Assembly: GCA_019054805.1 (NCBI GenBank)
Contig: JAHQIY010000001.1
Coordinates: 4,602,501 to 4,666,500 of the forward strand
Source: Brachionus manjavacas
Lineage: Eukaryota; Rotifera; Eurotatoria; Ploima; Brachionidae
Length of the DNA: 64,000 bases
Direction of reading: 5' to 3'
Part shown: positions 9,898 through 22,418 of the stretch, in pieces
Layout of the letters: the number at the start of each line of letters is the position of its first letter
Numbering within the stretch: the first letter of the stretch is position 1
Translations under genes and position numbers: made by a program
Notes under the pieces: generated by a model
What the model saw: the letters and a program-made list of their open reading frames with translations, nothing else
Databases searched by the model: none
Told to the model about the DNA's origin: nothing

Positions 9898-11295
9898 CTA
9901 AGAGCACATGCAAGTCTTAGCATTTAGCGACACTGATTTTCTAATGTAATTCGGCGACGAGCCGTATATAATGGTTATCTCGTCTTCATATTCGTATATG
10001 TTGCAGCAATATGGTGTTTCGAATGAATTCTGTATTTCAAACGACTTGTAGACAATGTTCGTGTTGCTGAACACTTGTGCAGTTCCATCTAGAAATGAGA
10101 AAAAAATTCAATTCTTCATATTTACTCTGAGTTTAAAATACTTACACAAACAACTGCCGCGGCAGTACTTGTACTCAATTACTTTAGGCTCAATGATAAA
10201 ATGACTCCAGCCAATCTCTTCCATTGATATGGGAATGCTTTCTCTGCAGCATGAAAAATTGTTCGACTTGAAGCCCGACCTTCTCAGCTCGGAGCAGTCT
10301 TTGAACACATTTTGATTCTTGGAGCTATTTTGTTTCTTGTGCCCCGAGTAGATGTTCCTTTTGGAGATTTTTTTTGCATTCTTTTCCTCGCCAAATTTCA
10401 CATGTAGCGCCATATTCTCGTCCAAATCGGCAAATATCTGCCTCAACTTGACCACATTTGTGTTTATAAAGTCATTTTTGAACAACACTTTTACTTTCAT
10501 TAGCGGCTCTTTGCCCCTGGCCAGTACTTCTTTGACTATTTTCCTGACATCGGCCGAGTCGAATACGGGCTCCTGGGCCACAAAACCATACCTGTCAGGC
10601 TCTTGCTCATCGCCATCCACTTCTATCAAGTTGATGCGCTTAATTAGCACACCATTCACCTCCAAGTAGATATGGCTGGCAAATTCGTAATTAAGATGTT
10701 TGTTCAGATTGATCCGAATGTACAAATCAGCGCTCTTAATCTCTTTTTCTGTAAATTCCTTTTGTTTGCTGAGATCAAACGACATGCAGTTAAGGGTGAC
10801 GAAGGAAGTTCGTCTGTGGTGATGGCGTGACCGATGCGGCCCCATGTCCATCATCAATTCACGGCACCACTCATTGCCCACTTTGTCCGGCAGCAGGGTG
10901 ATCTGCTGGACAATCGAGCCGTTCAGGTTGATCGAGTGCTTTTGTTCATCTGACTCCTTGGACTCGAAATGGACATAATTTCGGATTTCCTTGTTGCGCA
11001 CTTTGCGGCTAATGCTCCTCATTCTGCTCAGGTGTTGCTCGTCCTTGACGATGGGCTCCGGCAGCGGGTTTGTCATATTGCTCATGAATACACTCTCGGG
11101 CATGAAGTCAATGCCCAACAACTTGACCAGCTTGGCCTTGAATGAATTTATGATCGCTTGCTGCTTCATTTTTTCATAGTCATCAAAGTGTGGTCTGTGC
11201 GCGCCGTAGTTGGCGCTCAGACCGCTCAGTAATGTGGATAGCGCGAACCAGACCAGAATAAAAAAATTTGGCAATTTTTTTGGGCTTATGAGCAT
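9898..11295 (-). CDS. TGF-beta superfamily ligand precursor, 2 exons, 446 aa
   Basis: Exon 1 is 11295-10146 and exon 2 is 10088-9898; the intron (10145-10089, 57 bases) has donor GTAAGT and acceptor TTTCTAG. Residues about 8-28 are a hydrophobic signal peptide. A prodomain of about 290 residues follows, with a His/Arg-rich patch near 151-162. The mature domain has the nine-cysteine TGF-beta/activin pattern: C334, C349-C350, C378, C382, C411-C412, C443, C445. Spacings 350-378, 382-411, 412-443 and 443-445 equal those of TGF-beta itself. EEIGWSHFIIEP and YCRGSC are the usual motifs. It is probably secreted and dimeric through C411. Cleavage is likely at the basic ISKR (about 310-313), which is not an ideal furin site. 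The spacing between the first cysteine and the CC pair is longer than normal. Placement within TGF-beta/activin/myostatin is uncertain. Confidence 0.92.
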
Positions 11296-12180
11296 TATAA
11301 AAAAATTGAAAAATATACTCGAAAAAAAATAAAAAAAAAATATTAATTTTCTAATTGCTCAATTTAAATTGAATAAAACAAAATTTCTAAAAAAAATCAA
11401 CTTTTATTTAAAACTTTTTTTTAATATTAGATAAATTTGAAGATAGAGTTTCTGAAATTTATAGCAGAGCCCACGTATCCGCCATTAATCACAAGTCTTT
11501 ATCTCGATAAGCCTGTTTTGGAAAAAAAAAAGACGAAAAACATTATATAATAGTATTAAAAAGGGAAAGAGATAAAAGAAAGGAGTAGTCCTGTTTGTGT
11601 TCCTAGTGCCATCACTTAATACTGATCTGAAATTTGACAAGACGTTCATTTTATTGATTTAATCTTAAAATGTAAAAATTGCATTGAATTTATAGCCTAC
11701 ATGTGCTGGCAGATAATTATCTGTTGGCATTTCTTTTTTGCATTTTTGTTGGAGGCTAACAGGCCAGAAATGTTTATCTTTTAACTGGAACTTAACCTGA
11801 TTTCGCTTTTGAAATTTGAAATCGATTTTATCTATGTTTTTGTTCGAATTATCATTTGAAACTAGGTCTTTCGGTTAATAAATATTTTAACATTTCAAGA
11901 TAGATAATAAACAAAAAAGAATCTGTAAACCGCCAAGATTTTTTAGCTCAGCTCTTTTAAATGCGCTCTCAAATAGAGAAACAAAATTTTTTTTTTTTGA
12001 AACATAAACAAAATTTAAATTCAAAACATTTTTGTTTCTAATTATGAAATTTTTGTTATCTTTTTTCTCCTAGTTCTAGTAATAGCACTTAATCTCACTA
12101 ATGAGAAATAGCGAGAGCACATCAACATTTAATTGATTACGTAAAAAAAAAAATTATTGTATTTTATTTTTTTTTTAAAG

Positions 12181-12348
12181 TTAAACACCTATTTCACTTC
12201 TGAAATAGTTTTGATAAAGCCTCGACATGTTTAATTAATTTACCGGGCCTCACCCACACGCGATTCCAAAACGTGTTCAAAACAAACTCTGGCCCAGGTC
12301 GTAAGAATCCGAATTTGCAGCCTTTGCATGTGATATTCAAAGAATTCT
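12181..12348 (-). other. possible orphan exon or small ORF
   Basis: In an otherwise AT-only region this block is GC-richer and open on the minus strand for about 50 codons, containing ITCKGCKFGFLRPG and FVLNTFWNRVWVRPG. It is preceded by a pyrimidine stretch ending in TTGCAG (possible acceptor), and GTGTGGGTGAGG could supply a donor. I do not recognise the protein and found no partner exons, so it may be a decayed mobile-element piece. Confidence 0.25.
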
Positions 12349-15300
12349 GCAATTTTTTTTTAATTATAAAACTTGTTTTAACTAATTAGTTAATTGATTT
12401 CAAAAGTTTTTTGTCATTTTTTGTTAATAATCTGATCATATTCTGAAAATACAAGTTGTTAAAAAAATAAACAGTCACTGCGGGTTTAAAACCAAAAGAG
12501 GCGAATTCTAACATAGTATAACTATCGAAATTCGGAAACATAAGATAATATTGACAAGAACTCCTACCTTTTTATTTTCGAATAAATGAAAAAACTGCGT
12601 CAAAGCTAAAATTAATATGATCGATTTTAAATTTATCTAATCATGTGATATAATTTTTTTATTCCATGCAAAAGATTACTTAAATTCAAAATTTTAAATT
12701 TTTTTGTCTAAATTTTTTATTTTTTTAATTTTAACTCTAATCTAGAAATAAGTCAACTTGTGAGATAAATCGTCAGGTTTTTTTTTATTTTATTTCATCC
12801 AGTACTGAAGAACACATAAATATTTTATTATTATTTAGATAGCTTGAGAAATTAATTTTATCAAGACTAAATCAATTAGATTTGTTTAGAAATTCTACTT
12901 GACTTAATTAAATATCTTGCCTGAAAACAAAATCTTGTTCGAATGCATAAAATTAAGGTGATTGATTTTCTGACAAAAATTTAATTTGGTAAAAATTGAT
13001 TAATTTAAAGATAAATAATTGCTTTTCTTAATTTCCAGTAAATTTAAAGACATCTACTTTATTTAATTCTTTTAAAAACATAATTAAAAAATTCATGCAA
13101 AAATTAGACAAAAATGTATATATTATTTACTCGATAGATAATCAAATAGATGCTTTTAATCAAGATTAATCATATATTAAAATTTGAGTGAATTTAAAAA
13201 TTATTTTTTTTAATTGAGCAAATTTTTCAATAAAAAAATTTCTAAAATCATTTTATCTTAAGATGCTAAAAAACGGATGCTAAATTTGCGTATTAAATTG
13301 CGACTTTATTTTAAAATGAATAAAAATATGAGTTTCATTAAAAAAAGTGTTGCGTAAATTATAATAGTTTCTTCTTAACAATCATGAAATCTTAATTTCG
13401 ATTTTTAATTTCCATCTATGCTTTTATTAAAGATGTAACAGTTTTGAGCTTTCCAGATTTTTGTTTTAAAAGATTCGATTTTTATCTCTAAATCAAAAGA
13501 TACTGCACAATTTACTTTTAAAATAGATTCTTTTTTATTTTTTTACTATTCTAATAAAAACGATGTTGTTATTAAATTGCGTTCATGTCAAATCATGCTG
13601 AATTAATTGTCCAAAACAATCATTTGAAGGTTCTTTACCATTTTGTTGCATTTTAAACAACTGGGGTAATCCAAATATTAACTTTTATGAAAGAGTGTTT
13701 TTCTAGAAAAAAAATTCTAATTTTTGATAGTGATTTAGTATGAAAAATAGGCTTAGAACTCGAATAAAGCGCTAAGAATTTTGACAAAAAAAAATTAAAA
13801 TGTAGGACGCAATAATAAGATACTTTTATAAATAAATTCTTTTAAAATTGGCGCATTAAATTTTTTAAAAATATCAAAAAATTTACTAAGACTTATTCTA
13901 TGAGTAAATTGAACAATTTCCTTTCCTTTTCTCAAAAAGGACTCTATTTTAAGATTTGATAAAATGAGGTGTCAAGTTTTGAGGCACTTGAGATCTAAAT
14001 TATCTAAGATGGTTAAAATTAAAAAATAATAAAGGTTATATGATCTTTGAATTAATAATTATATTTTTTTTGTCTTTTTCATTTTTTCATTTTTTCTGAT
14101 CCTGAATGAGTTTTTTAATTTTTAAATGAAATAATTAATCATTAATTTAAAAATAAAATTTATCCTTTTTACACGAAACAAAAGTATCCTGTACATGATT
14201 TTCAATTTTTTGACGGCCACTATGATATCATCTGATCTTAACTCGACTGCTCAAGTTGAAAATGTGTGAGCAAAATCCGAAAAGGCAAGTGAACATTAGG
14301 AATTGTATACGACCATGTAAAAGAAAGGAAAAGAAAAAGTTTGGTCAGTCAGTCATCCAAAAACAAATTGGCAAAGTAAAGACTTGGGGTTTAATAGAAA
14401 TAAATAAATTTGCAGTAAATTTGCAGTTGAATTGAATTGAAAGCACTAATATTTTATATTGATAATATTTTGGTGAAATAATTTTCGATCACCAGTTTCA
14501 AGCCTGCTTTAGATATATTCAATTTAATCAACTGCTAGAACATCTTGAAATGACAAACGAAAAAACGTCGCAGTAACTGCTATTAATTAATTTTTTTAAT
14601 TTGAAAATAACTTATTTAATAGATTATTTTCAAAAAATTGTTTTATTATTTATCACCTTTAGCTATTGAGTAACTAAATTGTCTAAAAAAATTTTTTGAA
14701 AAAAAACTCAATTACATTAAATTTTCTCTTATAAATACTAGTCACATATTTTTATTATTGTCGAAAGTCTTCTACATTTTTTTAAATGCTTTTATATCGT
14801 CTTGTTTTAGAGAAAGGTTTCTAGTGTTTTTTATTTCTCTTCATTTTCGAATATTGAAATCATTAGCATCAATAAGTATAATAATTTTTTAATTGCTTTT
14901 GAAATATATATTTCTAAAAAAAATCTGAAAAAAAACAGCCTTTTAAAGAAATTTTTTATTAAAAGACAGGGAACCAAATTTTTTTTTTTCAAATATCATT
15001 AAAATAATTAATTTAATATTTAAAAGCAATTGTTTTCTTAGATTTATTTTTTTAACAATTTTTTATGATGTTTTTGACAAGAATTAATCATCAAAGAAAT
15101 ATTGAGAACTACTTGAAATTGAAGAGCCAAGTAAAAATTATATAATTAAAATCATCACCTTATACTTGGGTGAATAAATTCATTACATAAAAATTAAAAG
15201 CTTCTATTTTTTATTTTTTAATTACCGTTTTATTTTTAACAATGCAAAATTCCATGAATTGAGAAAACCAAATAAAAAAATTCTTCAAAATTTAAAAGCT

Positions 15301-16274
15301 CAGTCTGTTAAATTTGTTTCTCGAGAGATTCCTTAAATTCTTCAAACTAAAAAAATGATGCGACTTAATTTTTTTTTATCATTATTTCGTTTTAATTTGC
15401 AAGAGACTTTTATTTAAACAAATCAGTTTTAAAATTAAAATTGATCAATTAAAAAGAAGTTTTTTTATTTAATTAAACCTTAAAATTAATTTTTTTAATA
15501 TAAATTATATTGAATTTAAAGTAATAGAGTCAAATGCAAGATTATTCAAAATCTAATCTTATATTTTTTCAAAGTGCTAAAATAAATAAAAAACTCAAAT
15601 TTAATTAAAATGAACACTTTGAAAAAGTTCGAATAAATTCTGTTGGTTCCACTTTATCAACAACAGTTATAATGACAATTCTATGGAAGAACCACTAAAT
15701 CAACGGTATTGGGAAAAAAATAAAATCATATAATAATTTTTATACTTCTAAAATTACCACGATTTAGTAACAAACAATTTTTTTCTAGTGATAAATAAAC
15801 TATTGAAAAATTAATTTTTTTAAATTCTTATTTTAAACAAAAGTTTTTCTGAGTTTCTATTTTATTCTAATAATAAAAAATTTTTTTTTTCATTTAGGAA
15901 ATAAATTTTCAAATGAATATTTCTCCTAACTTCATCGTCTGTGCAAAACTTATCTTGTACATTTAATTTATTTTTATTTTATTTTTTATTAAATTAAAAA
16001 TACAAAAAATATTCGAATAAAAAAAGTAAATATTAAAGGATAAAAAATAAATATAAATTCCAATGCTAAAAAATTAAAAGATTTTTTAAAAGAAAAATAT
16101 AAAGTAAAATTTTTTTTATAACCTTTGCTTTAACTTCAAATCAATAATGATACAAATATTTTAGAATAAAGAATTATTTTTAACAAATATAAAATTGATT
16201 TATTGAGACACATAGAAAATTATTATAAGTTGATCTTAAACTTAATTATTTTATTCTTATTTTAATATTTTTTT

Positions 16275-16316
16275 ACATCGCCTTTAAGGCGTCCATTGAA
16301 TAAATAAATAAAAAAG
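16275..16316 (+). mobile_element. retroelement 3' tail: hairpin plus TGAATAAA repeat
   Basis: The hairpin CGCC-TTTAA-GGCG at 16279-16291 is followed by ATTGAATAAATAAATAA, and a T-rich run precedes it. The same layout recurs at 30261, 32428 (minus), 44077 and 44613 with compensating stem changes, so it is a dispersed 3'-end family rather than chance. Confidence 0.55.
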
Positions 16317-16840
16317 ATTAAAAAAAGTATTTCAATTAGGCATTAGAAAAAAGATTTAAAAAATATAAAATTATTAATAATATTGAAAGCAATGACCAGC
16401 TTTTTGCTTTCGAACTGCTTTTGGTCTTTTAACAAAAACTTCAGATTTAAAAATCATTATCAAAGGTTTACAACTATATAAAAGAATTTTTCTCCATTTT
16501 AGAAACTGAAAATGTATTCCAAAAATTTTGCTCGAAAAATACATAATGAAATTTTTTTCTTTTTTATTTAGATCTTAGGATAATAAAGGGTTTCTATGTT
16601 TTTTTTTAAATTGAATTTCTTTTTCGATTTGAATCTCGAAACAGTCTTACATTTTATTTCTACTATTAAGATAAAATTTAAAAAAAAAGCTTTTATTTTT
16701 AATTTATTTATAAAAGATCGGAATTTAAAATTAAAATGTACATTAACAAAATCGATTTTGAAAAAAAAAATCTCCGCTGAGCCTTTTAACATTATCCTGA
16801 GAATAATCACCGTCGAGCACTAAAACTCTTTTTGTTTGAT

Positions 16841-19800
16841 TCATATATTCAAATGATGAAAATGATTAGCATTCTCGAATGTCTTGTATCGATTTTGCTG
16901 TAGAGTGCTTGACGGTGAAGAGGTGTACATATTTTGCAAGCGAGTGTTGAGCGTGTTCGAAAACGTGTTCATTGGCGACAATTCGTTGAACAAATCCGAC
17001 AGTCTGTAGGGTGATTCATCCTGTTTGCGATTCAAAGTGGTGAATCTGGTCTCTGGGTCACAATTGGAAATTTTAGCATTAAAATTCTGCGATCTAATCA
17101 ACAGCATAGATGGTTGTTCTTGATCTGTTTTGGAGCCAGTCATTGGCGATGAGACCATGAATCGGGTAATCTGATTATTTATTAAATTAGCCAACACTTT
17201 GGCATCTTTGTCCTCCTCTTCCTCGTCCAGCAAAGACGAACAATTGGCAGTTGATTCATTTCTGGGCGAATTGGTAAGTGTCTGGCTGGTTTTGGACGAA
17301 TCCGTGATGAGTGGAGAAGTGGATGGCATCAGCAAAGGCTCACTGGTCGTCGAGCATGTATTATTCTTGCCCAAAGTGGTCTTTAGTTGTTTGACTGTGT
17401 TTGGCTGGCTAAGACTAAGCCATTCGTTTATTTTCTTTTCTGACTCGTAGCTATTTCTTTTCTTGGAACAAAAGGTGAACAAACACATTAAAAGGAGTGC
17501 AAGACCGACCAGACTGAGGACCACAGAACTCACGAGCATCATGAACACAATGTAATTGTCCAGGCTCAGTTTGTCCAGTAGGGTTTTTTCTCTGACTAAT
17601 ACCATTGAATGTCGAGTGCCATAAGCATTCGACGATTTGCATTTGTATATACCAAAGTCTTGTTTGCGTATGTTTCTAATGTGAAGAACACTTTTGAGCA
17701 TGGACAGAGGCTTCGAGTCTGTGGACAGAACATTTTTGTTCTGGGTGCTCAAGTTGTCCTCTTCGATGTCCTCGTTCAACTCGATGTCAAGCATTTTTTG
17801 GCTCACTGTCACATTTTCGTATTTTATTTTAAAATTTTTGCTAATCGTTTTATTTAGAGTGTTGTTTTGAATAGAAAAATGAGAGTTGGGAATTATTTTT
17901 CCATTATCTTTGATCCAAACAAGCGATTCGAAGTGAGGTAGTGGTTCAATGAAGCAGGTGAGAGTTACCGAGCTGCCGATGGATGCGGCAAGCTCTTTGG
18001 CCGCATCATGTTTGTCCAGCGAATCCTGGCTTTGCATCAGTAGACCAATTTGCTCTTCTGGATTCATATTTTGGCTAGAAGAGAAGATTTTGGCTACCGG
18101 TGGGCCCGCAGGATTGATTTTAATAAATCTGCTAATGGGACTGTCTTGATAGAGTTGGTTGGACGCGTGGCATACATAGACTCCAAAGTCGTTTTCGCCA
18201 GATTCGGACTGCTTCTGGTCGTAGACAGGCTGGTAGTCTTCATAGTCATAGTAGTCATAGTATACGTCGTCGTATTCATTGGAGTAAGCAACAGGTCTGA
18301 AATTGATCTCTAGATCGTCCATTTGTTCTGTATTTCTTCTGTTTCTTTTACTTTTAAGCTTTCTTGGCGCTTTTATGACCGAGTTTAGCTCGTCGGGAAG
18401 ACCGGCACAGCCAAATGAAGAAATCGTGTAGGTTGGTCCGTAGCCGATCAATTGATCCTCGTATGGAGGCTCGTTTGTGCTAAATAGCTTATGGCCAATG
18501 CCGAATAGATTTAGAATGCTTTTTTTGTGCTCATTTGACTCTTCAATTTGCGCCGGTGTCATAAATCGTCGTCGGTACCAGGTGATGTTCGACTTTGGAT
18601 TAGACTTTACCTGACAGTCTAGTGTAAGTGGTTTGTTGCAGCCCGATTTATCCATTGATAGATATGAGGCTACTCCTCTTATAAACCAAGGTTTAACTAA
18701 ATTAAAAAAAAAAATTTGTTACAAATTTTATTGATAAAAATTAAATTTTCTTTCTCTTTCGACTTTTTTATGAATTAGTATCAATGAAAATGAAAATTTT
18801 GAATTAAATTTGTAATTAATAATAAAAAACTGTAAATTAAGCTTTAAAATTCACTTTTTAAAATTCAAAATTTAAATTTGACAAGAACAAATTTTTTCCC
18901 CAAAGCATTTTTTTAAATTTCAATTTTTCTATTTCATATGATCGTTCAGTTATATAAAAACAATCAAAGATCAGTTTAGCTTTTCGATCATATATTAGAT
19001 CTTCAAATAACAAATTTCAAAAATAAAAAAAATAAAATGATTATCAAATTAAAGATTTAATTTATGAAATAACTTTATTTGAATACAAATAAATTCTCTC
19101 TTAAGGACCTTTTTTTGAACAAGTTTTAAATTTTACCCTTTATCTTGATTTATAAATATTTAGTTATAGAAGTATACAATAATATAAGATTATTTAATTC
19201 AACTTATTTTTTTTAAATAAAGCAATTTAAAAATAGGTTTAAATATTTAAAAAATTTTTTGACACATCCTTATTTATAAATAAAAGAAAAATTAATAAAT
19301 AAAATAAATAATTTTTTAAAATTAACATTTTTAAAATAATGTAAATTTTTAATTAACTTTTTTCATGTTGCCAAATAATTTTATATTTTTATTTTCAGAA
19401 AATTTAAAAATTATATTGTTTAACGAAAATAAAGCAAAAATTGTAAATCTAATTTAAAATTTTATAAATTTATGACACCTTCATTAACAAATTAAATAGA
19501 AAGTCGATATTTTTAAAATAAAATTTTTTCACTTTTTCTTAAAAAAATTTTTAACCATAAAATTTCTTTAAAAGTTAAAGAATAGATAAAAAAATTTTAA
19601 ATCTAAATTAAAAAATGACGAATTAATTAAGTTTATTTAAAAAAATTTTTTTTGAACAGATGAATCAAAAATTTTAATTTTTTAAGAGCTTTTTATCTTG
19701 AGTTATTTTTTAAATAGATTTTTTTCTTATCTAATTTTTTTAACTGAATTTAAACTTAAAAATCATCAAAAACTTGTTTTGCTTAGTGCTTCTAAAAAAA

Positions 19801-22418
19801 AAAAGAACCAAACGTCAAACATTTTTGATTTATTTTGAAAATAATGCTTAATTAAAATTGCTTTGATTATCCAAAATAGTAAAAATATACACAGTTTAAA
19901 ATTCTATTCTACAGTTAACCTTTGCGAAAAACTTAGAAACCAAATGTTAGTGCATCCATAAGTAGCTAATGATCTAATTAAAATTATAATTAATTTCAAA
20001 AATATGAAATTTTAATTACTGGTGCAGTATTAAAATTTAAGTTTTTAATTGAATGTAAAAAAATTTTCTTTTTTTAAATATTTTAATATTGAATTTAAAA
20101 ATAGCACCAAAAACTTAAAAAATTGTAATACCATCTTTAAACTTAAATTTTATTTTTTAATGCGGTTAGCTTCGAATTTTCGAATGTTAATACCGCGTTA
20201 AATATCAAAAATTTAGTTAAAATTGCATGCTCCTAAAACCACTCGAATTTAACATGGGATCTCTGGTCACTAATGCATAGCACTAAAATTTGGGATTTAA
20301 ATTTTGGTTTTAAGGTCTTTAGATTTTAGTTTGAAAATAAAAAAGGCTATAGAAAAAACTCATTGATTTTTATTAGGTAACAAAAATTGAAATAACTCTA
20401 ATCAGATCAGTAAAAATAAACAATATGATTTAATAAACACGATTTGCTTTTTTTTTGTCGATTGATTAAGTTCCAACAAAGTTTCCAGAGTGATGATTAT
20501 ATTGGTGCATAACAACAACATTGTTAAGATCCACAGCAAAGAAATTTTTGTTGTAATTATTCAAACATTTGATTTATGATGAGTTTTAAGTTTTTAAATA
20601 AAATTTACTTTTTTTGAAAAAAAAAAGAAAAAAAAATAATATAATAAATGATCTATTTTATTATTTAAAACAATTTTCATTGAGTATTTTCGTTTTTTTT
20701 TTATGATTTTTATGGAAAATTAGTAAATCGCTATTTTAATGATAAAGAATGTTTAGAGTCTTTTTTTTTATTTTAAATGACAAAGGTGTCTAAGTTAAAA
20801 TAAAGATTAAGAATTTTGTTTTAATAAATAGGTTAGTAATTTAAGCTATTTGAAGTGGTGTTTAATTTCGAGTAAAACTGAAATGAGTAAATAAAACAAA
20901 ACTTTGAATTAAGCGACCAAATTTCAATAGGAGATTTTTACTATTTAAAAAAATTTACATAAATAAAAAAAAGTTGTAAAAAAATTTTTCTAGTTGTAAG
21001 ACATATAACTTGAACAACTAATTTGCATACTTAATTTAATTCAAACTTTCTTTTAGGAAATTTTAAAACAAATTTACGACACTAATTTTGATTTTACTTT
21101 TTGAATTAAAATTTAAAAAAACAAATAAACAAACTGGACCACCTTAAAAGAGTTCTTAATCACATTTGTGAACTTAAATATTCAAATTCATGTACAAAAA
21201 TTAATAAAAATTTTACTTACACAAAATATTCAACTGTATGGCAGCTTTGACCGAAGCAACGGTGTTGGATGCCTCGCAAGTAACTGTCTTAAAGTGCATC
21301 TCGCGAGTCAATTTTAAATTCAAAATTGAGTCTTTTACCCCGTTTAGGAAATTTTTACCAATAAACCATCTAATTAAAAAAAACACTAGACAAAATCTAA
21401 ATTTCAAAAATTAATCTACTTGTATAACTGAATATGCGGAGTAGCTTTTGTCTCACACACCAGCGTAACTACATCTTCTTCTCTTAAAATGTCATGAGTT
21501 GATATCATTTTTAAATTTACTTCAGGAGCATCTTAAAATAAAAATTTGAAAAAAATTGAGAGAAAAACTTTGGTTTTAAATTTTATTACAATCGACTTGA
21601 ATTTTTGAATTAGTAGTCATAAAATTTTGTTTGCTTGACTTGGAGGCTAATTTGTGAGCAACATGAAATTTTTGATTTGGATAGAACAACGAATAGGCAA
21701 AACATTCAACAAATTGTCCATCCATAGATATCGATATATCATCAATAGTTAGATTAGTAATAGTGTCATAGTAGGAATTTCTTAGATTTTCATTGCTTAT
21801 GGCCGAGATCGATGGTACATACACAGCTTTTGTTTGGTCATTTCGGGTCGAGTACTGAATTATCTCGGTTTTGTATTTACTTTCATCAGTAATCAAATTT
21901 CCATTAATTGAAATAAATATTTTAACTGGTGGTCTGGACTGTTTTGCCCGGCATTGAATGCTGGATGGTTTGTTTAAAGATACATGGACTGGATTTTCCA
22001 AGTGCAATGATTGAGGATAAGTTAGCACTGTAAGAAAAACTCTTTTTGATTTAACCGCTTTTATGGTCACACTGGCTGCGGTTGCCATGCAGTAGAAATA
22101 CATGTTATCTTGTAGCTGGACTGGTTCGATCAGCAGGTGAAATTCGCCCCTGCTTCTATCGCCCAGAATTTTGTAGCGCGATCGACCCTTTAAGTATGCA
22201 CTGTCGTTTCGCTGGTAGGGGCTTTTTTTGGACAGACCGAGACAAAAATCATCAATGCACCATTGGGGTTCGCCGTGCAGATTGCTGAATTTACATTTTA
22301 GGACTGTTCGGTCCCCGATTATGGCTTGCTGGTCCTGAGGATGCTCGACTATGATCTGGTCGGCTATTATCGAATGTAGTGCTAGTAAGAACACTAAAAT
22401 TCGAGTCGGATCAGTCAT
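16841..22418 (-). CDS. Kirrel/SYG-1/nephrin-like immunoglobulin cell-adhesion receptor, 4 exons, 981 aa
   Basis: Exons 22418-21590, 21531-21420, 21369-21221 and 18696-16841, all GT-AG and in frame; intron 3 is 2.5 kb. Residues 1-19 are a signal peptide. Ig1 begins VEHPQDQQAIIGD with LGL and GDRSRGEFHLLI, the Kirrel/nephrin signature. Ig2 (about 133-275) has CRAKQSRPPVKI. Ig3 begins YAPEVNL and uses CETKATPH and TCEASN. Ig4 has LDCQVKSNPKSNITWYRR and FGVYVCHASN. Ig5 has VTLTCFIEP and FGIYKCKSSNAYG. One membrane helix lies at about 744-770, followed by a cytoplasmic tail of about 210 residues rich in Ser/Thr. Five Ig domains plus one helix is the Kirrel/SYG-1 plan; such proteins direct cell recognition, for example at synapses and slit diaphragms. 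Ig4 is enlarged by a basic then Asp/Tyr-rich insert. No typical Kirrel PDZ-binding end is visible (it ends HHLNI). Confidence 0.88.

Larger units (their letters stand above)
11296..16840. other. intergenic desert between ligand and Ig gene
   Basis: AT-rich with no convincing gene. The 200 bases after 11296 must include the ligand's promoter. Items noticed: a perfect 14-base palindrome CAGATAATTATCTG at about 11716 (two inverted GATA-type cores), a GC-richer block at 12235-12345 with a minus-strand open frame, a GC-richer block at 14200-14400 without an open frame, and a hairpin tail at 16275-16316. The nearby open frames at 16568-16823 are low-complexity and read as spurious. Confidence 0.5.

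Noticed and set aside
16568..16823. Overlapping open frames on both strands near 16.6-16.8 kb
   Set aside because: Phe/Lys/Ile/Asn-rich translations of low-complexity AT sequence, with no domain or conserved motif.
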